The position numbers were made by a program, and so were the translations under genes. Of a stretch of DNA of 64,000 nucleotides, positions 15,552 to 24,563 are shown piece after piece. The DNA lies in the NCBI RefSeq assembly GCF_015674855.1, contig NZ_JADMLG010000018.1:62001-126000 (forward strand). Direction: 5' to 3'. Origin of the DNA: Nocardia bovistercoris (lineage in GTDB: Bacteria > Actinomycetota > Actinomycetes > Mycobacteriales > Mycobacteriaceae). The stretch's first letter is position 1. Each line of letters starts with the position of its first letter. Under the pieces are notes generated by a model. The model was given only the letters and a program-made list of their open reading frames with translations. It was not told the DNA's origin and searched no databases.

Positions 15552-16531
15552 GTACGCCCGTCATCGGCATCGTCGGCTGCGGCGATATCGGCGCCATGTA
15601 CGCCGCCCACCTCGACGCTCTCGGACCCTATCCGCTGATCTGCGTCGATCCCGACGCCGATCGAGCCGCGCAGGTGGCCGAAGCGGCGAAGACGGCGAGC
15701 GTCGCGGCCTCGGTGCGTGAGTTGCTCGAGCGCGGTTGCGACGCGGCGCTGGTCACCTCGTCGACCGCGAGCCACCCGCCGTTGGTCGAGGCGTTGGTCA
15801 CCGCCGATATCCCGGTGCTGTGCGAGAAACCGCTCGCCACCGACCCGCGCGAGACCGAGCGGCTCGGCATCCTCGCCGAACAGCGCGGTGTCCCACTGTG
15901 GGTCGGCTTCCAACGGCACTTCGACCCCGGTTTCGCCGACCTGCGCGCACGGACGGCGGCCGGACAGCTCGGCCGCGTGCACGTCCTTCGCATGGTCTCC
16001 CACGACATGACTCCGCCGCCGACCGCGCGGCTACGCGCCAGCGGTACCATCTTCACCGACCTGATGCTGCACGATTTCGACCTCGCGCGCTGGCTCACCG
16101 GGCGTTCGGTCGCGCGGGTCAGCGCCGACGGCGCCGCGCTGTCGCGCCCCGAACTGGCCGAGATCGACGACTACGACAGCGTCACCGCCATGCTCCGGCT
16201 CGACGACGGCGCCCTGGCGGTGCTGACTGCCGGACGGTGGCAGCCGCTCGGCTACGACGTGCGCGCCGAGATCCTCGGCGAGCGCGGCAATCTGCTCGCG
16301 GGCCCTGACCACGCGCAGGAGCCGGGCGAGCAGACCACCCCGCACCACCGCGGGTACTGGGACCGCTTCGCAGACGCCTACCGAGCCCAGCTCGCGGCGT
16401 TCCTGGTCGAGGTCGCGGGCGGTCCCCACGACCCGGCCGCGGGCGGATGGCGTGACTCGCACGCCGCCCTGGTCTGCGCGCGGGCCGCCGAGCGGTCCGC
16501 GCGATCGGGAGCGATACCGACGGCCCCGTGA
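15548..16531 (+). CDS. Gfo/Idh/MocA-family dehydrogenase (inositol 2-dehydrogenase-like)
   Basis: 327 residues. Rossmann motif IGIVGCGDIGAMYAAHL, then VLCEKPLATDPRE (the EKP motif of the family), WVGFQRHFDPGF and LHDFDLARWL. The family oxidises sugars and inositols with NAD. Adjacent to an inositol-phosphate synthase, the reading is oxidation of myo-inositol to a keto-inositol for transamination by the gene product at 7219. From memory this matches hyg17, for which a mutant is affected in aminocyclitol formation. Confidence 0.88.
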   Translation: MSTPVIGIVGCGDIGAMYAAHLDALGPYPLICVDPDADRAAQVAEAAKTASVAASVRELLERGCDAALVTSSTASHPPLVEALVTADIPVLCEKPLATDPRETERLGILAEQRGVPLWVGFQRHFDPGFADLRARTAAGQLGRVHVLRMVSHDMTPPPTARLRASGTIFTDLMLHDFDLARWLTGRSVARVSADGAALSRPELAEIDDYDSVTAMLRLDDGALAVLTAGRWQPLGYDVRAEILGERGNLLAGPDHAQEPGEQTTPHHRGYWDRFADAYRAQLAAFLVEVAGGPHDPAAGGWRDSHAALVCARAAERSARSGAIPTAP

Positions 16532-16569
16532 CGGGGCCTCCCCTCGCGAGAACCCTGCGAAAGGAAATC

Positions 16570-17658
16570 ATGAGCGAGATCCGAGTTGCCATAGTCGGCG
16601 TGGGCAACTGCGCCGCGTCACTGGTCCAAGGCGTCCACTATTACCGCGATGCGGACCCGACCTCCTCCGTTCCCGGCCTGATGCACGTGGACTTCGGCGG
16701 GTATCACGTGCGCGATCTACGATTCGTGGCCGCCTTCGACGTCGATGCCAAGAAGGTCGGCCAGGATCTTGCGGTCGCGATCACCGCGTCGGAGAACAAC
16801 ACGATCCGCATCTGCGATGTGCCCCCCACCGGGGTCGTCGTCCAGCGTGGACCGACCCTGGACGGTTTCGGCCGCTACTACCGTGAGGTGGTCACCGAAT
16901 CCGAGGAGACGCCGGTGGACGTGGTCGCCGCGTTGCGCGCGGCGAAGGTCGACGTGCTGATCTCCTATCTGCCCGTCGGCAGCGAACAGGCCGACCGTTT
17001 CTACGCGCAGTGCTGCCTGGACGCCGGAATCGCCTTCGTCAACGCGCTTCCGGTCTTCATCGCCTCGGATCCGGTGTGGGCCGCGAAGTTCGCCGAGGCC
17101 GGTGTGCCGATCATCGGCGATGACATCAAATCCCAAGTGGGCGCGACGATCACCCATCGCGCGCTGGCACGGTTGTTCGAGGACCGCGGCGTGCACCTGG
17201 AACGGACGATGCAGCTCAATGTCGGTGGCAACATGGATTTCAGGAACATGCTCGAGCCCGAGCGGCTGATCTCGAAGCGGGTGTCGAAGACGCGGTCGGT
17301 GACCTCGCAGGTCGAGCGCGGGCTGGCCGAGCAGGATGTCCACATCGGACCTTCCGATCACGTGGCGTGGCTCGACGATCGCAAGTGGGCCTACGTCCGA
17401 CTGGAGGGCCGGGCCTTCGGTGACGTACCGATCGCGCTCGAATACAAACTGGAGGTGTGGGATTCGCCGAATTCCGCGGGCGTCATCATAGATGCCGTGC
17501 GTGCGGCGAAACTCGCGCTGGACCGAGGCATCGGCGGCGCGTTGGAAGCACCATCGTCGTACTTCATGAAATCGCCACCGACGCAGTATCGCGACTCCGA
17601 CGCGCGCGACGCGGTCGAGGCGTTCATCGAAGGGGGGCCGAACGCGCCCGCTCGATAA
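16570..17658 (+). CDS. ino1: Myo-inositol-1-phosphate synthase, actinobacterial type
   Basis: 362 residues, the length of actinobacterial Ino1. IRVAIVGVGNCAASLVQGV cofactor motif, then LPVGSEQADRFYAQCCLDAG, PIIGDDIKSQVGATITHR, LNVGGNMDFRNM and KWAYVRLEGRAFGDVPIALE are highly conserved in the family. It isomerises glucose-6-phosphate to inositol-1-phosphate. Housekeeping Ino1 serves phosphatidylinositol and mycothiol; this copy lies in the cluster beside an inositol dehydrogenase and so most likely feeds the aminocyclitol. RBS AAGGAAA and ATG 16570. Confidence 0.93.
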   Translation: MSEIRVAIVGVGNCAASLVQGVHYYRDADPTSSVPGLMHVDFGGYHVRDLRFVAAFDVDAKKVGQDLAVAITASENNTIRICDVPPTGVVVQRGPTLDGFGRYYREVVTESEETPVDVVAALRAAKVDVLISYLPVGSEQADRFYAQCCLDAGIAFVNALPVFIASDPVWAAKFAEAGVPIIGDDIKSQVGATITHRALARLFEDRGVHLERTMQLNVGGNMDFRNMLEPERLISKRVSKTRSVTSQVERGLAEQDVHIGPSDHVAWLDDRKWAYVRLEGRAFGDVPIALEYKLEVWDSPNSAGVIIDAVRAAKLALDRGIGGALEAPSSYFMKSPPTQYRDSDARDAVEAFIEGGPNAPAR

Positions 17659-17680
17659 TGGGCACCCGTGCACGTGCCCA
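17659..17680. terminator. Short hairpin after ino1
   Basis: TGGGCAC and GTGCCCA form 7-bp arms around an 8-base loop directly after the ino1 stop and 31 bp before the MFS gene. It may weaken read-through or stabilise the upstream message. There is no T-tract. Confidence 0.4.
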
Positions 17681-17711
17681 CCGTCGCGACCCGAGGAGAT
17701 GACCTACCCGT

Positions 17712-18974
17712 ATGGCACCGGCAGCAACCGTGGTTCGGCAACACACTCGCGAGCGGGACTTCCGTCTGCTGTGGATCGGCTCGGGCATCAGCCAGCTGTG
17801 CGGAATGGCGACCGTCGTCGCCTTTCCACTGCTGGCCGCGCAGACCCTCGGGGCGTGTATCGGCGAGGTCGGCCTCATCACCGCGGCGGGATATCTGCCG
17901 TGGCTGCTGCTGACCCTGCCCGCCGGTGTCTACGCCGGGCGACTGCGACCTCGGCTCGTACTCGCCGCTGCCGACCTCAGCCGCGCGGTGATCGTCGCGA
18001 TGGTGCCGCTACTGGCGGTGACCGGGCATCTGGCGCTGTGGCATCTGTACCTGTCCAACGTGCTGGTGAGTTGCGCGACCGTGTTCTACGAGATCGTGTA
18101 CCTGTCCATGCCCCCGAAGTTGCTGCCCCGAGACATGTTGATCCACGGCAACATTCGCCTGCAAGCGGCCCGCGCGGTGGCACTGGCGTTCGGGCCGGGA
18201 CTGGCCGGATTCACCGTCCAGTTCATCGGCCCCGAGGCCGCGCCGCTGCTCAATACCGCCGGATTCACCGCCTCGGTGCTCTGTAACCTGATGATGCGCT
18301 CGCGGATCGATGCGTCCGCGCCGCAGACCGAGAAGCACAGCGTCCTCGAAGATCTCGTCGAAGCGATCCGGTTCGTCGCGGGCCGATCGGTCATTCTCGC
18401 CTCAACCGCGGCCTCCGCGGTCGGCAACTGCTGTTTCGCCGCCTACGAAGCCCTGGTCGTGCTCTTCCTGACCGTCGACGTCGGGGTCGCTCCCGGCGCG
18501 CTGGGCATATTGCTCGGCGCGGTCGGAATCGGCGGGTTGATCGGCGCGTTCGCCGCCGGTCGGGTCAGCCGATGGCTCGGCACCGCGCGTGCGGTATGGA
18601 TACCGGCTGCGGTCCTGGCTCCCGCGGGCCTGCTGCTTCCGTTCACCCGATCCGGGTCCGGGGTGTTCCTGTTTCTGGCCGGAGCGCTGCTCTTCCACGC
18701 GGGCTACGCGGTCTTCACCGTCGGCCAGGCGACGCTGGTGCAGATGCTCACCCCCGACGAACTGCTGCCGCGCACCGTCGCGTGCGTCCGATTCATCAGC
18801 CGCGGCATGCTGTTCGTCGGCGGCCTGGTCGGCGGCGGACTCGGCGCACTGTTCGGAACCCGGATCGGACTCGCCGTCGTGATGGTCGTGTGGCTCAGCG
18901 CCCCGCTCATCACCGCCACCTCACGCCTGCGCACCTGGCGTGACATTCCCACGTTGGAGAAGATTCATGACTGA
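17712..18974 (+). CDS. MFS transporter, probable antibiotic exporter
   Basis: 420 residues with about twelve hydrophobic helices, the loop-2/3 motif GVYAGRLRPRLVL, and the overall pattern of the MFS_3/enterobactin-exporter-like group. It begins LLWIGSGISQLCGMATVVAFP, common in actinobacterial drug exporters. It lies between ino1 and the mutase and probably exports the cluster product. Substrate not visible. It overlaps the next gene start (ATG 18967). Confidence 0.88.
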   Translation: MAPAATVVRQHTRERDFRLLWIGSGISQLCGMATVVAFPLLAAQTLGACIGEVGLITAAGYLPWLLLTLPAGVYAGRLRPRLVLAAADLSRAVIVAMVPLLAVTGHLALWHLYLSNVLVSCATVFYEIVYLSMPPKLLPRDMLIHGNIRLQAARAVALAFGPGLAGFTVQFIGPEAAPLLNTAGFTASVLCNLMMRSRIDASAPQTEKHSVLEDLVEAIRFVAGRSVILASTAASAVGNCCFAAYEALVVLFLTVDVGVAPGALGILLGAVGIGGLIGAFAAGRVSRWLGTARAVWIPAAVLAPAGLLLPFTRSGSGVFLFLAGALLFHAGYAVFTVGQATLVQMLTPDELLPRTVACVRFISRGMLFVGGLVGGGLGALFGTRIGLAVVMVVWLSAPLITATSRLRTWRDIPTLEKIHD

Positions 18975-20082
18975 CACGATCGACATCGTCATCACCACCA
19001 TCGGTGCCGGGGAGTTCCTGGATCAGTTCACCGATACCCTCGCCGAGGCCGGTGCCCGTCTCGTGGTCATCCCCGACCGCAAGACGCCCGCGGCGTTCTA
19101 CGACGCGGTCACCCGCGCTCGCGGGCGCGGGGCGCGGATCGTGGCGCCCGATATCGACGAACAGGACAGGCTGCTGGCCGAACTCGGTGTGCCGGAGCTC
19201 ATTCCGTACGACTCGGACAACCGCCGCAATATCGGCTACCTGCTGTCGTATCGGGACGACAGCCTCTTCGCGGTGTCGATGGACGACGACAACCTGCCGG
19301 TGGACCGGCCGTTCCTGGACGAGCACAAGATCGTGCTGCGCGGTCCTTCGACCCACGAAGTGGTGTCCGCCGACACCGGGTGGTATAACGCCTGCGACCT
19401 GTTGACGGTCAAGCCGTGCCGGGTGTTTCCGCGCGGATTCCCCTACGGTGCAAGGGAAATCATGACGCGGTCCACCCTGGTCGAGGCGAGCGCGGATGTG
19501 CGCGTCAATGCCGGGCTCTGGCTCGATGATCCCGATGTCGACGCGGTGACCAGGCTCGCGGTCCGGCCGCAGGTGACCGATTACAGTCGCCAGGCCGTTG
19601 TGCTCGCACCGGATACCTGGTGCCCGGTCAACTCCCAGAACACCGCGGTGCATCACGACGCCCTACCGGCGTACTACTTCCTGCGTATGGGCCAGCCGAT
19701 CGGCGGCGCGCCGGTGGAACGGTTCGGCGACATCTTCAGCGGCTACTTCGTGGCCGCGTGCGCCAAACACCTCGGGCACGCGGTGCGATTCGGAGGTCCG
19801 CTGGTCGATCACGAGCGCAATGCGCACGACCTGCTCGACGACCTCGCGATCGAACTGCCCGCGATCCGGTTCATGGACGAACTCTTGGACTGGCTCACGG
19901 ATTTCCGCCCGGAGGGCGGCGATTACATCGCGGCCTACGAGTCGCTCAGCTACGGCCTCCAGGATTTCGCCGAGCGAGCGCGGGGGCGCGCCTACACGTC
20001 GGAGGCGCGGGCCTTCCTGCACCGCGGCGCCCATCACATGCGGCTGTGGTTGCGCGCCATCCGCACCATTTACGGCGGCTGA
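18967..20082 (+). CDS. RGP/UAM-like GDP-hexopyranose mutase (pyranose-furanose interconversion, MtdL type)
   Basis: 371 residues. The FAVSMDDDNLPVDRP segment (Asp106-108) and the N-terminal IDIVITTIGAGEFLDQF resemble plant reversibly glycosylated polypeptides / UDP-arabinopyranose mutases. MtdL, a bacterial member in the A201A antibiotic cluster, is known to convert GDP-L-galactopyranose to the furanose without FAD. Here, with Gmd and GDP-fucose synthase in the same cluster, the substrate should be GDP-L-fucopyranose. This gene is the most diagnostic marker that the cluster makes a furanosyl antibiotic of the hygromycin A/A201A class. An ordinary glycosyltransferase role is the alternative. 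Confidence 0.8.
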   Translation: MTDTIDIVITTIGAGEFLDQFTDTLAEAGARLVVIPDRKTPAAFYDAVTRARGRGARIVAPDIDEQDRLLAELGVPELIPYDSDNRRNIGYLLSYRDDSLFAVSMDDDNLPVDRPFLDEHKIVLRGPSTHEVVSADTGWYNACDLLTVKPCRVFPRGFPYGAREIMTRSTLVEASADVRVNAGLWLDDPDVDAVTRLAVRPQVTDYSRQAVVLAPDTWCPVNSQNTAVHHDALPAYYFLRMGQPIGGAPVERFGDIFSGYFVAACAKHLGHAVRFGGPLVDHERNAHDLLDDLAIELPAIRFMDELLDWLTDFRPEGGDYIAAYESLSYGLQDFAERARGRAYTSEARAFLHRGAHHMRLWLRAIRTIYGG

Positions 20083-20120
20083 TGCATTGGCGCGCAACCC
20101 GTTCGGTGCGCTCGGACGAC

Positions 20121-20672
20121 TCAGCCTGCGCCGAGGATCTTGTCCACGGTCTCGGTGAGGGTCAGGTGGGTGCTGTCGATCCAGGTGCCCTCGCCCTCGA
20201 GTTCGGAACGCAGTGCCTCGTCGAGGAACGCCCAGTCGTCGGCCAATTTCTTGTCCCGCGCGGCGATCCGGTTTCCCGCGGTCTCCGGTGTCGGCGCCAA
20301 CACGATCAGACGCAACGGGAGGTCCTTCATGTGCTCCTGATAGAACGTGAGGTGCGCGCGGCGCACCACCACATCGTCGATCACGGGCACCACACCGGCG
20401 GCGTGGAAGCTGCGGGCGAGCACGGTCGCGTTGCGGGCCCGCAGCAGGAGCTGCCGGTCGGCCTCGCGATCCTCCTCCGGGGAGGGCAGATGCCCGCCCG
20501 AGACGATCAGATCCTGGACATGGTCGCCTTCGATATGCGCGCCGAGCGGAAATCGGCGGGCCAACTCCTCGGATACCGAGCTCTTACCGGAACCGGGAAT
20601 GCCGATCACCAGGAATACATTCGAAGCGGGGACGGTATCTACCACCGTGCCCTGGAAAGAGTCTTCTGGCAT
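20121..20672 (-). CDS. P-loop phosphotransferase, probable self-resistance kinase (Hyg21-like)
   Basis: 183 residues with Walker A GIPGSGKSS (residues 24-32), then HIEGDHVQDLIVSGGHL and VVPVIDDVVVRRAHLTFYQE, as in chloramphenicol phosphotransferase-like small kinases. In the hygromycin A cluster a phosphotransferase, hyg21, phosphorylates the antibiotic's sugar and gives resistance. Gene position directly after the mutase agrees. I chose ATG 20672 over the upstream ATG 20690 because GGAGAA lies four bases before it. It is convergent with the mutase and divergent from the AT gene, with a repeat-containing promoter between. Confidence 0.82.
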   Translation of the reverse strand: MPEDSFQGTVVDTVPASNVFLVIGIPGSGKSSVSEELARRFPLGAHIEGDHVQDLIVSGGHLPSPEEDREADRQLLLRARNATVLARSFHAAGVVPVIDDVVVRRAHLTFYQEHMKDLPLRLIVLAPTPETAGNRIAARDKKLADDWAFLDEALRSELEGEGTWIDSTHLTLTETVDKILGAG

Positions 20673-20714
20673 GTTTCTCCGATATCCCATCTCTTCGAGT
20701 CATCGACGGATTCC

Positions 20715-20757
20715 ATCGAACGACAAATATCGAACTCTCGGCTATCGAACTCTCGGC
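20715..20757. promoter_or_regulatory. Direct repeats TATCGAACTCTCGGC in the divergent kinase/AT promoter
   Basis: TATCGAACTCTCGGC occurs twice head to tail (20728-20742, 20743-20757), and a third ATCGAAC lies at 20715-20721. The spacing of 14 and 15 bases puts the copies on roughly similar faces of the helix. Related TCGAA-YTCC boxes precede the first cluster gene (2884) and pobA-like gene (27792), so an activator site is likely. Confidence 0.5.
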
Positions 20758-20833
20758 CGAGCAACCCGCCGGTCCATTGATCGTGCAATACGAGGAATAG
20801 CATGAATTACGACTCGATAGCAAGGAGAGGGTC

Positions 20834-22078
20834 GTGCCCAGTATCCGTGCGACAGTAGCGAATTCGCCCTACCTGCTGCTCTATTCCGCCGCCGATCCGA
20901 CCGAATTGGTCGAGGCAGCTCGGGCGGACGCCGATGCCATGCGCGCGGGCGGCGACCCGGCGGCAGCGGGCTCGAGGCGACCGGGACGCCGACGATTGGC
21001 GGTTGCCGCGAGCGACCGCGACGGACTCGTGGAGGGACTGAGTTTCTTCGCCGACGGCTTGGCGAGCACGCGCTGGGTGACAGGCTACGCCGACGGCGTC
21101 GCCGACCGCGTGGCATGGTGCTTCGGCGGGCACGGCAGCCAGTGGCCCGGTATGGGACGGGCACTGGCGGCCTGGTCACCGGTGGCCGCCGAAGTCCTGA
21201 CCGAACTCGACGGACTCCTGCCCGGCGGTGTGCTGCACCCGTTGCGAGAAGGGCTGTGGCCCGATATCCCGGCCTCGACGCAACCACTCATCTTCGCGAT
21301 CCAGGTCGCCCTCGCGCGCTGGTTGTGGGCCGAGGGCCTTCGTCCAGCGGTCGTGATCGGACACAGTCTCGGCGAGGTCGCGGCCGCGCACATCGCGGGC
21401 GCGCTGAGCCTGCGCGAGGCCGCGCTGGTGGTGCGGACCCGAAGCCGCCTGCTCGACGCGGCGGGACCGGGCGGTGTGATGGCGACCGTCGGCCTCGACA
21501 GCGGCGAGGTCGCGGCCCGCTGCGCCCGCGTGGTCGGTGGCACAGTGGTCGTGGCCGCGCACTCGGCACCGCGCGAGACCGTGGTCACCGGCGACGAGCG
21601 AGCCACGAATTCGCTGATCGCCGACCTGGAACGAGAAGGTGTGCGATGCAGGACGATTCGGATCAACGCCGCGTCGCACAGCCCGAGGGTCGATCCGGTG
21701 CTACCCGAATTGCGCGCCGAACTCGCCGATCTGGCGCCTGCACCGACGCACACGCCCTGGTTGTCGACGGTCGACCCGCTCGGGTCACCGCGTGCCGACG
21801 CCGACTACTGGGCCCGCAACCTGCGGCAACCGGTACTTTTCACCGAGGCGGTGAGCAGCGCGGCCTGCGAGGGCATCCGGGCGTATCTGGAGATCGGGCC
21901 GCATCCGGTGCTGGTGAAACCGATACGCGACACCCTGCACGCGGACGGCGTCCAAGCGCCCCTGCTGGCCGGTACCGGCCACCGCGGCACGCCCGAACCC
22001 GTGGCTTTGTCGAGGGCGTTGGGAGCGCTCTACTGCCGCGGCGCGGACACCGCGCCGTCGGAGCGAGGATCGGAGTGA
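20834..22078 (+). CDS. Free-standing acyltransferase (AT) for the polyketide extender
   Basis: 414 residues. A KS-AT-linker-like N-terminus (RRLAVAASDRDGLVEGLSFF) is followed by CFGGHGSQWPGMG, QPLIFAIQVALARW, the nucleophile GHSLGEVAAAHIAGALS (Ser178) and NAASHSP (AASH at residues 279-282). An xASH box, rather than HAFH, suggests methylmalonyl-CoA, which would give the 2-methyl group of a methylacrylate. GTG 20834 with AAGGAGAGG upstream. The gene reads like a domain cut from a modular synthase and used in trans. Confidence 0.88.
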   Translation: MPSIRATVANSPYLLLYSAADPTELVEAARADADAMRAGGDPAAAGSRRPGRRRLAVAASDRDGLVEGLSFFADGLASTRWVTGYADGVADRVAWCFGGHGSQWPGMGRALAAWSPVAAEVLTELDGLLPGGVLHPLREGLWPDIPASTQPLIFAIQVALARWLWAEGLRPAVVIGHSLGEVAAAHIAGALSLREAALVVRTRSRLLDAAGPGGVMATVGLDSGEVAARCARVVGGTVVVAAHSAPRETVVTGDERATNSLIADLEREGVRCRTIRINAASHSPRVDPVLPELRAELADLAPAPTHTPWLSTVDPLGSPRADADYWARNLRQPVLFTEAVSSAACEGIRAYLEIGPHPVLVKPIRDTLHADGVQAPLLAGTGHRGTPEPVALSRALGALYCRGADTAPSERGSE

Positions 22079-22080
22079 AC

Positions 22081-23034
22081 ATGACCGGAATCGTTCCTCT
22101 GGACCGTTCGGCGACGGTGCTGGTGGCGGGCTCGACGGGGCTGGTCGGTTCGGCCGTGGTCCGCCATCTGCGCGAGCGCGGCTTCGGCACGGTCGTCGGT
22201 GCGCACTCCGCCGACGTCGACCTGACCGACCCGGCGGCCACCGCGGCGTTCCTCGACGCGGTCCGGCCGTCGGTGGTGGTCGATGCCGCTGCGCGTGTCG
22301 GCGGAATCCACGCCAACAACACCGAACCGGTGGAATTCCTGACCGACAATCTGCGCATACAGACGAACCTGTTCACCGCCGCGCACGCGGTGGGCGTCGA
22401 TCGGCTGCTGTTCCTCGGCTCCTCGTGCGTCTACCCCAAACACAGTCCGCAGCCGATTCCCGAATCGGCCCTGCTGACAGGGGAGTTGGAACAAACCAAC
22501 GACGCGTACGCCATCGCCAAGATCGCGGGTCTGATCGCGATTCGTTCCTACCGCAGGCAGTACGGCCGGAAATGGATCTCGGCGATGCCGACCAATGTCT
22601 ACGGTCCCGGCGACAACTTCGATCCGGTCCGCTCCCATGTGCTGCCCGCGCTGATCCGCCGATTCCACGACGCGGCCGCGTCGGGCGCCGACGAGGTCGT
22701 CGTGTGGGGGACCGGAACCCCGCGCCGCGAATTCGTCCACGCCGACGATCTCGCGTCCGCCTGCCTGCACCTACTCGATCACTACGACGGTGCCGAACCG
22801 GTCAATGTCGGAGTCGGCGCCGATGTGAGCATCGCCCATCTCGCGACGGTGGTCGCCGAGGCCGCCGGATACACCGGCCGCATCACCTGGGACACCTCGA
22901 AACCGGATGGTACGCCGCGCAAGCTGCTCGATACCGCCCGCCTGACCGCTCTCGGCTGGAAACCGGGTATCGCGCTGGCCTACGGCATCCGCGACACTCT
23001 GCGGTGGTACACCGAATCGGTCGCGCCGTCGTGA
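22081..23034 (+). CDS. fcl: GDP-L-fucose synthase
   Basis: 317 residues. LVAGSTGLVGSAVVRHL cofactor motif, AARVGGIHANNTEPVEF, FLGSSCVYPK, catalytic YAIAKIAGL and MPTNVYGPGDNFDP identify the WcaG/Fcl epimerase-reductase. It converts GDP-4-keto-6-deoxymannose to GDP-L-fucose, completing the pathway begun by Gmd. The start ATG 22081 follows the AT stop by two bases. Confidence 0.93.
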   Translation: MTGIVPLDRSATVLVAGSTGLVGSAVVRHLRERGFGTVVGAHSADVDLTDPAATAAFLDAVRPSVVVDAAARVGGIHANNTEPVEFLTDNLRIQTNLFTAAHAVGVDRLLFLGSSCVYPKHSPQPIPESALLTGELEQTNDAYAIAKIAGLIAIRSYRRQYGRKWISAMPTNVYGPGDNFDPVRSHVLPALIRRFHDAAASGADEVVVWGTGTPRREFVHADDLASACLHLLDHYDGAEPVNVGVGADVSIAHLATVVAEAAGYTGRITWDTSKPDGTPRKLLDTARLTALGWKPGIALAYGIRDTLRWYTESVAPS

Positions 23035-23042
23035 ACCGCGGA

Positions 23043-23888
23043 TCACCCGCGGCGGGTGAAGCGACCCGCGTCCAGCACGACCCTTCGCCCGGTGCGTACC
23101 TGGAACACCGCGCCACCGTCGCGCTCCCAGATCCACACCGACAGTGCCTGTCCGGGATAGACCGGAGCGCTGAACCGGGCGGACATGGTCCCGAACAGAT
23201 CGGGGTCGCCGCCGCACAGATCGCGCAGTACGGCCCGCCCGGCGAACCCGAAGGTGCACAGGCCATGCAGCAGTGGCGTGCCGAGACCGAGACGGGCGGC
23301 GACGCTCGGATCCGAATGCAGTGGGTTGCGATCGCCGCTGAGCCGGTACAGCAGAGCCTGATTCGGGGCCGTCCGGTAGTCGACCGTCCGGTCGGGCGGT
23401 CGCTCGGGCGTCTGCCACGCCATCTCGGGACCGGGATCGCCGCCGAAACCGCCCTCGCGGCGGATCGTCAGCCCGGTGCGCAGTTCGGCCAGCGTGCGTC
23501 CGGTGTCCTGCTCGACGCAGGTCGAGTCGATGACCGCCACGGCGCTTGGCCGCCGGTCGTAGAGGGCGGTCAGGCGTGAGGTCGAGACGGCGGCGCCGTG
23601 TGTCGGCAACGGTCCGAACACGGTCAGGGACTGGTGGGTGTGCAGCAGGTGGGCGGGATCGTAGTCGCCGAAGGACGGTTGCCGGTCGCGATCGAGCAAC
23701 GTGGTGGCGAACGTGGGCAGTACCGCAGGGGGATGGCCAACGGAATCGTCAGTGGTGAAGCGCAATTCGGCGCCGGGATCGTCGGCACCCGCACCGACGC
23801 CGAGCGCGTAGAGCGCGGTGTCGGCGGCCTCCCAGCGCCGGTTGCCCGCGGCCCATTCGCCGCCGACCAGATCATGCCGCAATGCCAT
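23043..23888 (-). CDS. MaoC-like (R)-specific enoyl hydratase/dehydratase
   Basis: 281 residues forming a double hot-dog: an N-terminal half with FTTDDSVGHPPAVLPTFATT and a C-terminal half with the MaoC active-site pattern LYRLSGDRNPLHSDPSVAAR followed by GTPLLHGLCTFGFAGRAV. This is the layout of actinobacterial 2-enoyl-CoA hydratase 2. Within the cluster it would remove water from the 3-hydroxyacyl intermediate to give the acrylate double bond. ATG 23888 is chosen because AAAGG precedes it. Divergent from the HAD gene with only 33 bp between. Confidence 0.88.
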   Translation of the reverse strand: MALRHDLVGGEWAAGNRRWEAADTALYALGVGAGADDPGAELRFTTDDSVGHPPAVLPTFATTLLDRDRQPSFGDYDPAHLLHTHQSLTVFGPLPTHGAAVSTSRLTALYDRRPSAVAVIDSTCVEQDTGRTLAELRTGLTIRREGGFGGDPGPEMAWQTPERPPDRTVDYRTAPNQALLYRLSGDRNPLHSDPSVAARLGLGTPLLHGLCTFGFAGRAVLRDLCGGDPDLFGTMSARFSAPVYPGQALSVWIWERDGGAVFQVRTGRRVVLDAGRFTRRG

Positions 23889-23921
23889 GAGTTTCGACCT
23901 TTTCAACGATTGAGGAGGGCC

Positions 23922-24563
23922 ATGATCGATTCACTGCTCGTGGACGCGGGTGGAGTCCTGTTCAACAACATCCTCGAGGAGACCTGCTTCGTCGGGGAAC
24001 TCGCCCGCCGCCACGCCGCCGACCCCGATCGCCTCATGTCGAATCTGCGCGACCGCGCGCACCGGTACGAGAGCGGCGAGCGACACGTGCACGACGTCCT
24101 GCGTGACACTCTGGCCGCCGTCGACGCCGCCGGAGCCGACGATTTCGACGGCGAGGGGGCCGATCGGCTCTATCGCGCCTGCGTGCGGCCCTACCACGAG
24201 AACATCGCCGCACTGGAGGAGGTCGTTCGCGCGCATCCGCGGCTGACCGTGGTGCTGGCCAACAACGAGGCCGAGCACTGGGACGATCTGAAGGATGCCG
24301 ACTTCGGCCACTACCGACACTTCGACCGGCTGTGCTCGTCGTGGCGCATGGGCCGGGTCAAACCGTCCGCGGACTACTTCGCCGCGCTGCTCGAGCACAG
24401 TGGAACACGGCCCGAGCGGGCGCTGATGGTCGATGATCGGGCCGCGGTGATCGCCGCGGCCGAGGCAATGGGAATGCGGACCCTGCACGTGCGGACTCCG
24501 GAGGTGCTGTGCGCGCGGCTGCCCGCGATCGTCGAGGCCCTGACCTCGGTCAGAATTCGCTGA
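23922..24563 (+). CDS. HAD-superfamily hydrolase, possible inositol-phosphate phosphatase
   Basis: 213 residues. Motif I LLVDAGGVLF with the nucleophile Asp, motif II VVLANNEAEH, the lysine in GRVKPSADYF and motif IV LMVDDRAAV give a HAD-IA phosphatase/dehalogenase with a helical cap. The hygromycin A cluster uses an inositol monophosphatase at this step; no such gene is seen here, so this HAD enzyme may take its place and release free inositol. That role is inferred from context only. RBS GAGGAGGG before ATG 23922. Confidence 0.82.
   Translation: MIDSLLVDAGGVLFNNILEETCFVGELARRHAADPDRLMSNLRDRAHRYESGERHVHDVLRDTLAAVDAAGADDFDGEGADRLYRACVRPYHENIAALEEVVRAHPRLTVVLANNEAEHWDDLKDADFGHYRHFDRLCSSWRMGRVKPSADYFAALLEHSGTRPERALMVDDRAAVIAAAEAMGMRTLHVRTPEVLCARLPAIVEALTSVRIR

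Noticed and set aside
15548..17658. Inositol dehydrogenase and ino1 as housekeeping or catabolic genes
   Set aside because: They sit inside an overlapping biosynthetic operon with aminotransferase, mutase and resistance genes and without iol catabolic genes.
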